Below, in pieces: positions 9,064-16,540 of a DNA stretch of 64,000 nt. The DNA is taken from NCBI GenBank assembly GCA_029071325.1, contig JAIEAP010000043.1, positions 124,001 to 188,000 of the forward strand. The letters are read 5' to 3'. Numbering within the stretch: position 1 is the stretch's first letter; every line of letters starts with the position of its first letter. A program made the translations under genes and the position numbers. This DNA is from Lachnospiraceae bacterium (GTDB taxonomy: Bacteria; Bacillota; Clostridia; Lachnospirales; Lachnospiraceae). The notes under the pieces were generated by a model. It did not search any database, was not told the DNA's origin, and saw only the letters and a program-made list of their open reading frames with translations.

Positions 9064-9525
9064 CTACCAACCGCATAATTTCTTCAACATAGCCTGCTGG
9101 TCCTGAAGCTTCATCTGTAATTGTCCGATGTATCCTCTTTTCTCATAGAGCACCGCTTCTTTTCGGCTGATTTCCCGATCTACTTCCTCCAACCTGCGGC
9201 TTATCTCATCCAATACATTTCGATATTTCAGACTGATTCCCTCTTCCTGCGATTGATACTTTTCACGCCGGATTCCTCTCCAGCATACAATTGCCGTCTG
9301 CCGGGCATTCATTTTATAATGTTGTTCTTCTATCTCATCCTTTAACCGAATCAATCTCTGCTTTAACGCCTGCAATGCATCTGATTCTGTCTGCATGATC
9401 CCTACTGCATTTTGAACCGTAGAGATTGCCGTTTTTGTGCTGTTTAGATTCCTCTGGATATTTTGTACATCATTTTCCGTTCCTTTTGCAGTTCCCTTGC
9501 TCTTACTATTTGCAATTTTTGCCAT
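9064..9525 (-). CDS. Coiled-coil LXG-associated protein, DUF5082/YwqH-like
   Basis: A 153-residue, almost wholly helical, charged protein with heptad-like stretches (ALKQRLIRLKDEIEEQ, LDEISRRLEEVDREIS, IGQLQMKLQDQQAML). It matches the size and character of YwqH/DUF5082 proteins that sit beside a DUF5344 gene in Bacillus LXG loci. Here the pair lies downstream of the toxin and its lipoproteins rather than upstream, so it may be the start of a second, incomplete LXG cassette. No signal peptide is visible. Confidence 0.6.
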   Translation of the reverse strand: MAKIANSKSKGTAKGTENDVQNIQRNLNSTKTAISTVQNAVGIMQTESDALQALKQRLIRLKDEIEEQHYKMNARQTAIVCWRGIRREKYQSQEEGISLKYRNVLDEISRRLEEVDREISRKEAVLYEKRGYIGQLQMKLQDQQAMLKKLCGW

Positions 9526-9593
9526 AACCTACACCTTTCCTCCATCTCGTGCTACATCGCTGTATTGTACTCATCCAATGGTTCTGGCATCGA

Positions 9594-10601
9594 CTACCAT
9601 CCAATTTCACTATAATAGGAGGATTGTCTCCATTCTTCCAGAGAGAAAAATCCACCATTCTCTGTCGGATAATACCAATAAACTTTATTCTTGGATTCAT
9701 TTACTGCAAAACAAACAACATCTTGTTCCTCTTCTCCCTGTCTTTCTTTTACATAGATAAAATACCAGCCTGGTTTACTCGTAAAGTCTTCGCTTCCCTT
9801 CATAGAAACATTCAGTACGAGAGACACTTCTCCTTCACTTTCTTCCAAAAGTTTTTTCTCATATTCTGCTATTTCCGGCACTTCCTGTCTTATATACTCC
9901 TCTATCTGAGAGTATATTCTGTCCCTATACTCCTCTGTCCACAGCATCACATTCATCAGCATATTACCAGCACCGTACACATAATATACAATTCCCTTCC
10001 CTTTTTCCCAAACAATCTTCTCATATGGTTTTGTTCCATACACATAATCGTTATACATGTGATATGATATTTGTTCTCCACTTGCTTCCACATAAGCATG
10101 ATAGCCGTCCTCGTCCACAATATCCTCCGTACCATTTTCACAACAGACAATGGTACAATCTGCACAAAACGCTTCTTCATCTTCCTCTATCAGTTCAATC
10201 ATCTTGTCTGTCTGCTCCTGTGTGAATCCGTCACTTGTTTCTACCGCTTTTCGATAAACAGCAATTTCTGTTACATAGAAATAACCTAAATATTGACGCC
10301 CCATGGAAATCTTATCCCAAGGATCATCTGTTTCTTCCAACTGATCCAATTCCAAAGCATACAATATCCCGTTTTCAAACTCTTTTAATTTCTTTATATT
10401 CAGATTGAGGGGCTGCCATATTTCTCTGGAGCTTAACGGATAAATATAACTTTCATATTCTACAGAGGTTTGTTCCTGGGGGAAAAAATAAGCGTTCTCT
10501 TCATTATTGCTACCATAACATCCAGTTATCCCAATGACTGCACCTATAAATAATATGCATACCAAAAGCATACACTTTTTATATTTATTGAATAATTTCA
10601 C
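9594..10601 (-). CDS. Lipoprotein of the LXG island (unrelated to paralogues A-C)
   Basis: A 335-residue lipoprotein with a basic N-terminus, a hydrophobic stretch and lipobox IGITGC. The mature part is acidic and rich in Tyr and Glu. It includes paired Cys residues (AFCADCTIVCCENG) and ends in a Trp-rich tail (SLEEWRQSSYYSEIGW). No family recognised. It lies between the lipoprotein tandem and the LXG partner genes; an envelope immunity or adaptor role is possible but unproven. Confidence 0.7.
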   Translation of the reverse strand: MKLFNKYKKCMLLVCILFIGAVIGITGCYGSNNEENAYFFPQEQTSVEYESYIYPLSSREIWQPLNLNIKKLKEFENGILYALELDQLEETDDPWDKISMGRQYLGYFYVTEIAVYRKAVETSDGFTQEQTDKMIELIEEDEEAFCADCTIVCCENGTEDIVDEDGYHAYVEASGEQISYHMYNDYVYGTKPYEKIVWEKGKGIVYYVYGAGNMLMNVMLWTEEYRDRIYSQIEEYIRQEVPEIAEYEKKLLEESEGEVSLVLNVSMKGSEDFTSKPGWYFIYVKERQGEEEQDVVCFAVNESKNKVYWYYPTENGGFFSLEEWRQSSYYSEIGW

Positions 10602-10865
10602 TTCTTCACTTTACTCCTCGTATTATAAATAGTAGTGTTTGTAGTCCCTCTCCAAGGACTGTATGCTATACTATGAAAGTACTGTGGATTGTTTCTCACC
10701 TCCTACCACTTGATGGTTCTAGGAAAGCTATAACCACAGTCTCTTTGTATATTTGATAATCAGTTAGATACCGCATGACGATTTATTTAGAACAAGGTTA
10801 CAATTGCAAGGAGTACCTGTGGCTCTAAACAGTATCAAATACTTTACAAAGGAGATTTTCGTTGA
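10602..10865. other. Gene-free stretch with a small inverted repeat
   Basis: No coding potential is seen. It holds an imperfect inverted repeat, ACTGTGG (10681-10687) and CCACAGT (10734-10740), about 60 bp end to end, and a short GTCC/GGAC stem near 10645. The stretch abuts the broken end of a duplicated lipoprotein fragment, so it may be a scar of a past insertion or recombination. Confidence 0.4.
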
Positions 10866-11062
10866 AATAGCGCACCGATTTTACATGAAGCTCCGGTATC
10901 TTATCCCCGGTCGAATCAAAATAAGCATATGCAGCAGAATATCGACTGTCCGGCTCTCCCGTAGGTATTGTAATAAAATCAAGATTCACTTCACCGTAAG
11001 CTGCTGCTACGCTTTGCTTTCCATCCAGAAATTCCTGATACCGCTGCATCGCTATTTCACCA
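10866..11062 (-). pseudogene. Truncated copy of the lipoprotein C mature domain
   Basis: About 190 bp nearly identical to 8108-8300, covering the QEFLDGKQS to ELHVKS part of lipoprotein C. It has no signal peptide, and at the 3' side the similarity ends abruptly after the codons for RY. Its reading frame is open for 74 codons (10825-11049) but runs into unrelated sequence, so it is probably a recombination remnant. It directly follows the end of lipoprotein B. Confidence 0.75.
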
Positions 11063-11078
11063 TGCTGCGATCGTCTCC

Positions 11079-11615
11079 CTAAGACGCAGATAAAATAATC
11101 TGCACGACTTTTTGTTCGTCATCTACTAGAAACGTGATTTCTCTGCCGTCGTACTCATAAATCACATCCATCAAACCCTTATATGACCCGTTTTCTATCC
11201 GGATTCCATCACCATATAACGCTGTCACCTCCTGTAACCTAGAGCCAACTGTAATCCCTCTGGATGTCTGAAGCGCATCCGTCTTTAACGTAATTTGCAC
11301 GATGTAATAATAGTCGATATCTCTGTCTCTCTGGTCATACTTATAATTAGATGTGAACAAGTCGAAATCTTCATAATCATGCTGGAAATATTTATACATA
11401 TGCCCCCCTAAATATATTTCTCCCACATAATTATTTTCCATTGGAATCTCTGACTTACTATATGAAAAATCCGGATAGAAAGACTCCAAAGTAACTGTAT
11501 CTGTTGAATTATATAATATAAAATCAGATGCATCCAATGGCTCTGGCTTTTTTCTGCAGCCGCTTATGAATGCCAATATGATAAACATTACCGTAATGTA
11601 TTTCTGAACTTTCAT
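11079..11615 (-). CDS. Lipoprotein B, candidate immunity protein
   Basis: A 178-residue lipoprotein with lipobox FISGC (Cys20), near-identical to the tandem copy at 11710-12261: about 16 substitutions in some 177 aligned residues, mostly in the last third. The mature domain has RGITVGSRLQEVTALYGDG, a pattern common in small extracytoplasmic lipoproteins, then alternating strands. The ATG at 11613-11615 is preceded by AAAGGC 7 nt upstream; the longer frame has no ribosome binding site. The protein would sit outside the membrane, where the glucosaminidase toxin encoded upstream would act. That makes immunity a natural hypothesis, not a demonstrated one. Confidence 0.8.
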   Translation of the reverse strand: MKVQKYITVMFIILAFISGCRKKPEPLDASDFILYNSTDTVTLESFYPDFSYSKSEIPMENNYVGEIYLGGHMYKYFQHDYEDFDLFTSNYKYDQRDRDIDYYYIVQITLKTDALQTSRGITVGSRLQEVTALYGDGIRIENGSYKGLMDVIYEYDGREITFLVDDEQKVVQIILSAS

Positions 11616-11709
11616 TATTTTTGCCTTTCTATTCTGGAGCATTTCTCCTGTTCTGCATTACCTATCATCTCCATGCTCCTAATTTCCTTTGTACGCTCCT
11701 GTATCTACA

Positions 11710-12261
11710 TCAACGATCGTCTCCCTGAAACGCCACCAAAACAATTTGCACGACTTTTTTTTCATCATCTACTCTAAATATGATTTTTTTGCCATCGTAC
11801 TCATACTTCACATCCATCAAACCCATATATGATCCGTTTTCTATCTGGATTCCATCACCATATAACGCTGTCACATCCTGTAACCTAGAGCCAACTGTAA
11901 TCCCTCTGGATGTCTGAAGCGCATCCGTCTTTAACGTAATCTGCACGATGTAATAATAGTCGATATCTCTGTCTCTCTGGTCATACATATAATTAGATGT
12001 GAACAAGTCGAAATCTTCATAATCATGCTGGAAATATTTATACATATGCCCCCCTAAATATCTTTCTCCCACATAATTATTTTCCATTGGAATCTCTGGC
12101 TTACTATATGAAAAATCCGGATAGAAAGAATCCAAAGTAACTGTATCTGTTGAATTATATAATATAAAATCAGATGCATCCAATGGTTCTGGCTTTTTTC
12201 CGCAGCCGCTTATGAATGCCAATATGATAAACATTACCGTAATATATTTCTGAACTTTCAT
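11710..12261 (-). CDS. Lipoprotein A, candidate immunity protein to the LXG toxin
   Basis: A 183-residue lipoprotein with lipobox FISGC, the first gene after the LXG toxin (43 nt gap), the usual place for a cognate immunity gene. The ATG at 12259-12261 has AAAGG 8 nt upstream. Compared with copy B it ends VLVAFQGDDR rather than ILSAS, and differs at scattered surface-type positions (for example Arg/Ile after NNYVGE, Met/Lys after SNY). A peptidoglycan hydrolase exported by type VII secretion would harm from outside, so a membrane-anchored outward-facing inhibitor fits. Binding cannot be judged from sequence. Confidence 0.8.
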   Translation of the reverse strand: MKVQKYITVMFIILAFISGCGKKPEPLDASDFILYNSTDTVTLDSFYPDFSYSKPEIPMENNYVGERYLGGHMYKYFQHDYEDFDLFTSNYMYDQRDRDIDYYYIVQITLKTDALQTSRGITVGSRLQDVTALYGDGIQIENGSYMGLMDVKYEYDGKKIIFRVDDEKKVVQIVLVAFQGDDR

Positions 12262-12304
12262 TAATTCTACCTTTCTAACTCGAAACATGATCTTCTTCTC
12301 CTTT

Positions 12305-13984
12305 TTATTCTGATTGATATTCTGGAATATCAAAAGTTAACTTTGCATTAGGGAAATTATCATACATCTCTTTTATAGCTGGAGCTTGATTTATGGCCCA
12401 TGCAATATCTGTTGCATACTGGTGTGTACCTGGTATATCCGGATTCCACCGCATTTTATATAAAGTATTTTGATGATATTTTTCATCATTTATATAATTT
12501 TCGGAAATCCACTTTGCCCCACCTTCGATTGCCTTTTCCGGAGTATCCCATCCCATCTTATAGGCATACTGTGCTCCTGATTCTATCGCAGTACCGTCAA
12601 CAGCACCTATACCATACATATTGTAGACTTTCTTTCCATTCACAACAACTCCATTTGCCAATTCTTGGGTCCCATTACCTGTTTCTAAAGCTGAGTGTGC
12701 TGCTAAATATACCTCACTTACGCTATACTTTTCTGCCGCACTCAAATAAACGTTTTCTTTCCCGGAAAGAATTCCTTTCCCCTCCAAAAAATCAGCCATA
12801 TCCTTTTGAGATATTCCAGAACTGGCAGACAGATCAAGAAACTGATACATATAAACATCATCCGAATAATTATCTGGATTTAAATATTCACATATCTCAT
12901 TTTTGTCAGCCAACATCCAGTCATCATCACCAACACTTTTTACCGCACCAAGCCCTGACTGTATATTTAGCATTGATTCCAATGTAATATCATAGCGAGT
13001 ATAACAAATATCTCTTTTCCCACTTTTAAAATCAATTCCTGTCAGAACATCTTGTTCTACACCCTTTACGGCTTTTCCAGCCATTCCAATTTTCACTTTT
13101 CCTTCTGCCTGCTTCATTAACTCATCCATCTGCCGGAATATTCCGGCATTAAGCCCTGCTCCCTTCTCTGCTTTACCTCCAAGGGCCACGCCCTTTGCCG
13201 CCACAACGCCTCCCACTGGAACGCCTGCCGCAGATGCTTTTTCCGCTCTGCCCCTGGCACAGGAATTCAAATTAAACAGACCGCTTTTCACACGCTCCAT
13301 TGCATCTTCCACATATGCACGGCTTCCACTGTATACAGCGGAAGCACTCTCATATTCCGGCTGCCTGGACAGACTTCCCGCCCGATATGAGGTAATCCCT
13401 CGAGCATCTCCTCCTATATGGCGCTCTATCATGCTCTTGATGTATCCGTTCATCTCATGGAAGGATTCCAGGTCATGGCTGTGCTTTTCTTCGTACTCCC
13501 CCACATCACACCGGACCTTTTCCACATACCGGACTGCAGAATCAAACTGATCCGGCAGTTCATCGCAGATATCCGCCCCTATGTCCATATATCCCCGCAG
13601 TTCCCGGTACACCTGCCCAAGCTCCTCCGCCGTCTGTTCATATGCCGCCTTTCCCTGGGTCAGAAACTCAAGTTCCTCTTCCAGAACATCCTGTGAAACT
13701 TCTGCATTTTGATCTGCTTCTATCTCACGATAACCGTTGATATACAAAACCAGGCTGCTGCGATAAGACGCAATATTGGTAAGCATCCAGTCCAGCAACG
13801 TAAGATGAACTTCTTTCATATATGCTTTCATGGACACCGCCGCCCTGCCGCTGCAGCCCGGGTCCTGGATAAAGTCCTGCACGCATGCCCGGACTGCCTG
13901 CAGCTGTTTCCTCCATTCCTCCGTCTGCCTAACTAATTGACGCCCCGTTTCCGCCAACTCCTGCATTTTTATATGATAACCCAT
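12305..13984 (-). CDS. LXG-domain polymorphic toxin with C-terminal GH73 glucosaminidase
   Basis: A 559-residue protein. Residues 1-210 form an LXG (WXG-superfamily) helical targeting domain, including SMKAYMKEVHLTLLDWML; there is no signal peptide, as expected for type VII export. A Gly/Ala-rich linker (about 245-320) leads to a C-terminal domain of the Atl/LytD endo-beta-N-acetylglucosaminidase type. Motifs are AAHSALETGNG (probable catalytic Glu434), NMYGIGAVDG, ALYKMRWNP-like TLYKMRWNP, GTHQYATDI and the terminal FDIPEY. It should cleave the glycan strands of peptidoglycan. The ATG at 13982-13984 has GGGAGG 6 nt upstream; the longer frame would run back through the leader hairpin. No secretion machinery genes are in the window. 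Confidence 0.9.
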   Translation of the reverse strand: MGYHIKMQELAETGRQLVRQTEEWRKQLQAVRACVQDFIQDPGCSGRAAVSMKAYMKEVHLTLLDWMLTNIASYRSSLVLYINGYREIEADQNAEVSQDVLEEELEFLTQGKAAYEQTAEELGQVYRELRGYMDIGADICDELPDQFDSAVRYVEKVRCDVGEYEEKHSHDLESFHEMNGYIKSMIERHIGGDARGITSYRAGSLSRQPEYESASAVYSGSRAYVEDAMERVKSGLFNLNSCARGRAEKASAAGVPVGGVVAAKGVALGGKAEKGAGLNAGIFRQMDELMKQAEGKVKIGMAGKAVKGVEQDVLTGIDFKSGKRDICYTRYDITLESMLNIQSGLGAVKSVGDDDWMLADKNEICEYLNPDNYSDDVYMYQFLDLSASSGISQKDMADFLEGKGILSGKENVYLSAAEKYSVSEVYLAAHSALETGNGTQELANGVVVNGKKVYNMYGIGAVDGTAIESGAQYAYKMGWDTPEKAIEGGAKWISENYINDEKYHQNTLYKMRWNPDIPGTHQYATDIAWAINQAPAIKEMYDNFPNAKLTFDIPEYQSE

Positions 13985-14013
13985 GCTGCTCCTCCCTTGT
14001 GCCTTACCAAAAA

Positions 14014-14062
14014 CAGACGTCTGATATACCAGGAAATGATTCCATGGTATATCAAACGTCTG
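14014..14062 (-). terminator. Hairpin plus U-tract in the LXG toxin leader (attenuator candidate)
   Basis: Two 17-nt arms (14014-14030 and 14046-14062) pair with a single mismatch, which can form a wobble, around a 15-nt loop. On the minus strand the stem is followed by TTTTT. This is an intrinsic terminator lying about 30 nt before the toxin ATG and downstream of the toxin promoter. It may end readthrough from the BlaI/M56 operon, attenuate the toxin gene, or both. Confidence 0.8.
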
Positions 14063-14116
14063 CTCTATATCATCTGTTCTACTATACACTTTACGAACAC
14101 AACTCACTCCCTGTAT

Positions 14117-14144
14117 ATATCTGGTTTATTATTAAACCAGATAT
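14117..14144. promoter_or_regulatory. Perfect 12-bp inverted repeat at the toxin transcription start
   Basis: ATATCTGGTTTA and its exact complement flank a 4-nt loop (14129-14132). It begins a few bases downstream of the expected start site, so it could be a repressor operator or a 5' RNA stem-loop. No T-run follows on either strand, so it is not an ordinary terminator. Confidence 0.6.
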
Positions 14145-14154
14145 CCATAACTGC

Positions 14155-14184
14155 ACTATAACATTGCAGAAATATGCTTGTCAA
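14155..14184 (-). promoter_or_regulatory. Sigma-A promoter of the LXG toxin gene
   Basis: On the minus strand TTGACA (14179-14184) and TATAGT (14155-14160) are separated by 18 nt (17 if TTATAG is taken). The predicted start is near 14148, giving a leader of about 165 nt before the toxin start codon. Confidence 0.7.
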
Positions 14185-14205
14185 TCAAAAATTGTCCGTA
14201 ACGCT

Positions 14206-15513
14206 CTATAAACACTTCAAGATGAACTCCAGCACCCGGTTCTCCAATGTGTAACTGTTCAGATAGAAAATATCGCTCACATCTCCGGTGGATACCATCC
14301 CTACATTTCCGCAGCCTCCGCTGCCCGGCACCTTCATGATGGTGTCAAAGGCTACATAAACATACGCATCCTCCACCTGCTGCTCTGCCAACACCTCCCG
14401 GAATTTCCCCTCGTCAATCTTAAGCTTTCCGTCCACCACCCGGACTGCCTCCCGCAGTTCTGAAGAATCATAGGCCAGCAATCTTAAATCCTCCGTATAG
14501 AGAGCGATTTCCTTCATCCGGGTGTATCTGGGATAAGAGGTCGCCATGATGATGCCGCATCCCAGCAACAGACCTGCGCCAAACAGCAGAGATACCAGCC
14601 GCCGGCTATGCCGGAAACGCTTCCTGGTGCATGTTCGCTCGAGGCAGAGAATCCTTCCCTTAAGCTCCCGGAAATCGTTTTGCCGGAAGAAAGACAGCGT
14701 ACCCTCCCGGCGGACACCCTGCAATAATTCAATCATATGTAACAGCAATCCGCCGTACTGCGTCCGGCAGATACCAAACTCATGTATGCATGTCCCATCA
14801 CACACCAGCTCCATATCTTCCCTCAACATACGCCGGCACAGATAAACCAGCGGATTGATCCACCAGTAAATACACAGCAGATCAAACAGACGCATCCACA
14901 GGATGTGCCCTGCCCGGATATGTATCAGTTCATGACAAAATACCGTATATAACTGTTCCTCCGCCCATTCCTCCTTAAGCCTGCATGGAATCACCACAAA
15001 GGGGTGCACAATCCCGCCGGAATAAGGGCTTATTTCCTCCTGGGTCTCATACACGCGGACGCGGCTTAAGTACCACCTTGCAAGCCCTCTGCGATTCCCA
15101 TCTGTCACTGTATGTATCGCCCGGTCCCACGTCCGATCCGCTCCCAACAGAGGCAGTCTGTTCACCGACCTTTTCAACCTCAATTCTTTCACCACAAAAC
15201 GCCCCAAAAGCAAGAATACGATACCGAAATACACCTTGCCGTGAATGGGGCTCACATATTTATTGATATAAAACGTTATATACACACAATCGGTAAGAAA
15301 ATACAGCTTATTCATTCCCATGAACACCATAGGCAGCAACAATAATGTGCTGTAATAATTCACATGGGGATTCCTTCCACGGTTAAATTGGCGCACCAGC
15401 AGAATCACAGGCAGCAGCACCATCCCGCACGCCATGGTGCGGATACATTTCTGCAGCCAGTATACACTTGCAAAATCTACTAACCCACCGAATAACCTGA
15501 TCCACTCATCCAT
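14206..15513 (-). CDS. M56-family (BlaR1/MecR1-like) membrane metalloprotease
   Basis: A 435-residue membrane protein. Helices lie near residues 25-40, 55-70 and 95-108. The zinc protease motif HELIH is at 194-198, with a downstream acidic ligand in DMELVCDG, then a further helix near 305-325 and an extracellular tail of about 110 residues. Unlike BlaR1 it has no penicillin-binding domain, so it belongs to the wider M56 sensor class. It would degrade or inactivate the BlaI-like repressor on sensing an envelope signal. Its start overlaps the repressor gene stop by 8 nt. It lies just upstream of the LXG toxin gene. Confidence 0.9.
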   Translation of the reverse strand: MDEWIRLFGGLVDFASVYWLQKCIRTMACGMVLLPVILLVRQFNRGRNPHVNYYSTLLLLPMVFMGMNKLYFLTDCVYITFYINKYVSPIHGKVYFGIVFLLLGRFVVKELRLKRSVNRLPLLGADRTWDRAIHTVTDGNRRGLARWYLSRVRVYETQEEISPYSGGIVHPFVVIPCRLKEEWAEEQLYTVFCHELIHIRAGHILWMRLFDLLCIYWWINPLVYLCRRMLREDMELVCDGTCIHEFGICRTQYGGLLLHMIELLQGVRREGTLSFFRQNDFRELKGRILCLERTCTRKRFRHSRRLVSLLFGAGLLLGCGIIMATSYPRYTRMKEIALYTEDLRLLAYDSSELREAVRVVDGKLKIDEGKFREVLAEQQVEDAYVYVAFDTIMKVPGSGGCGNVGMVSTGDVSDIFYLNSYTLENRVLEFILKCL

Positions 15514-15907
15514 GCCGTTCCTTCTTCTCCTCCAACTGCTTTACCAGTCCCTTCAATTCCTCCAGCTGCTCTCCCGAAATGTCTGCAGAGCGCAAGAAGC
15601 TTGCTACCGCCAGACCTGCATTTCCTCCAAAATAATGCTTCACAAAACGTTCGCTCTTATCGCTTAAGCATTCCTCACGGCTGCGCGCTGCAGAATAATG
15701 ATATACTCTGGCATCATGCTCATCCACCGTATACTGCAGCACTCCCTTTGCCACCAGACGGTTGATCATCACGCGGATGGTTTTCTGACTGATGCTTACA
15801 TTCTCCTTCAATTCACCAATAATCTGTGCTGCTGTCATAGACCCCTCCTGCTTCCAGATGATTTCCATGATCAGCCATTCATTTTCACTGGGTGTCACTA
15901 CGCCCAT
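15506..15907 (-). CDS. BlaI/MecI-family transcriptional repressor
   Basis: A 133-residue winged-helix repressor. The N-terminal domain (TPSENEWLIMEIIWKQEG, then a recognition helix SQKTIRVMINRLVAKGVL) is typical of BlaI/MecI/CopY, followed by a dimerisation tail. The ATG at 15905-15907 has AGGAGG about 5 nt upstream. It forms an operon with the M56 protease and probably represses its own promoter through the dyad at 16021-16032. Whether it also controls the neighbouring LXG gene is unknown. Confidence 0.93.
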   Translation of the reverse strand: MGVVTPSENEWLIMEIIWKQEGSMTAAQIIGELKENVSISQKTIRVMINRLVAKGVLQYTVDEHDARVYHYSAARSREECLSDKSERFVKHYFGGNAGLAVASFLRSADISGEQLEELKGLVKQLEEKKERHG

Positions 15908-16020
15908 ATTTTCCTCCTGCTCTTTATGGGTATCCTTCTGCGGCGGCACCGCACGCCGCCGCAGAGGAACCCAACATAATTATGGTAAGTACACTGGATA
16001 CCTACGTCTTATACATCGGA

Positions 16021-16032
16021 TTACATTTGTAA
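16021..16032. promoter_or_regulatory. BlaI-like operator dyad
   Basis: TTACATTTGTAA is a palindrome with the TACA/TGTA half-sites typical of BlaI/MecI operators. It lies about 115 nt upstream of the BlaI-like gene, in its promoter region. Confidence 0.55.
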
Positions 16033-16065
16033 ATATTTAACCTTTATCACAAAATTCGTACGCAT

Positions 16066-16108
16066 AAAAAAGAGGCATCATATCTATTCTGATATCACAC
16101 CTCTTTTT
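16066..16108. terminator. Bidirectional intrinsic terminator
   Basis: An A-rich/T-rich stem (AAAAAGAGG...CCTCTTTTT) with an inner ATATC/GATAT pairing lies between the small ORF ending at 16129 and the BlaI promoter region. It can end transcription in both directions. Confidence 0.8.
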
Positions 16109-16128
16109 CCCTTGGTCCGTCTGTAAAA

Positions 16129-16341
16129 TTACAAATACGTACGCTTTGCTTCCTGATATTCATAACTCTTCGCATCCCTGGTGTAACCTGCAAAATGATA
16201 ACCGCTCACTTCCTCCCGCACTTCCCGGCATGCTGCACGGAATAACTGGTCAAACTGGCTGGAAGACCGTTTTCTTCTGTTCTCTTCTTCCCGCTGTCTG
16301 CGTCTTTGGTTTTCATCCGGCGTAGAATCTACCCGGATCAC
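16129..16341 (-). CDS. Small charged protein of unknown function
   Basis: A 70-residue, Arg/Glu-rich protein (RRRQREEENRRKRSSS) ending in YEYQEAKRTYL, followed by a strong terminator. The GTG at 16339-16341 has only a weak TAAGG upstream. The frame stays open for another 22 codons upstream with protein-like content (IKAAYGYHDYFKVPSV) but offers only an ATT after GGGAGGGG as a start. The true N-terminus may be longer. No family recognised. Confidence 0.55.
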   Translation of the reverse strand: MIRVDSTPDENQRRRQREEENRRKRSSSQFDQLFRAACREVREEVSGYHFAGYTRDAKSYEYQEAKRTYL

Positions 16342-16399
16342 TGATGGAACCTTAAAATAATCATGATATCCGTATGCTGCTTTAATCCCCTCCCTGGGC

Positions 16400-16540
16400 T
16401 TATTTTATTGGTTTCATCTATTATATCGGCTATCTCTTGTAGTTAGTTAACCTCTTGTCAACAAAATATTGTAGTTTTCCACGGTTTTTCCACAGATTTT
16501 TGTGGATAATTGTCGTTTTGCGCATTCCAACAGTGGATAT
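16400..16540. other. Intergenic stretch with clustered DnaA-box-like sites
   Basis: No gene is seen. TTTTCCACG (16475-16483), TTTTCCACA (16486-16494) and TGTGGATAA (16501-16509, the perfect box TTATCCACA on the other strand) lie within 35 bp. CCACA and TGTGG can also pair as a small stem. The stretch follows ppk1. Confidence 0.4.

Larger units (their letters stand above)
11068..12280. repeat. Tandem direct duplication of a ~568-bp lipoprotein cassette
   Basis: The blocks 11068-11635 and 11713-12280 are direct repeats that include the whole lipoprotein gene and part of its leader. They are near-identical over most of their length and differ most at the 3' ends of the genes. Confidence 0.85.

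Noticed and set aside
10681-10740. 60-bp inverted repeat as ends of an insertion sequence
   Set aside because: Only 7 exact bp, no transposase and no target duplication, so it is kept only as an unexplained repeat.
16475-16509. Replication origin
   Set aside because: Only three box-like sites, no AT-rich unwinding region, and no dnaA/dnaN nearby.
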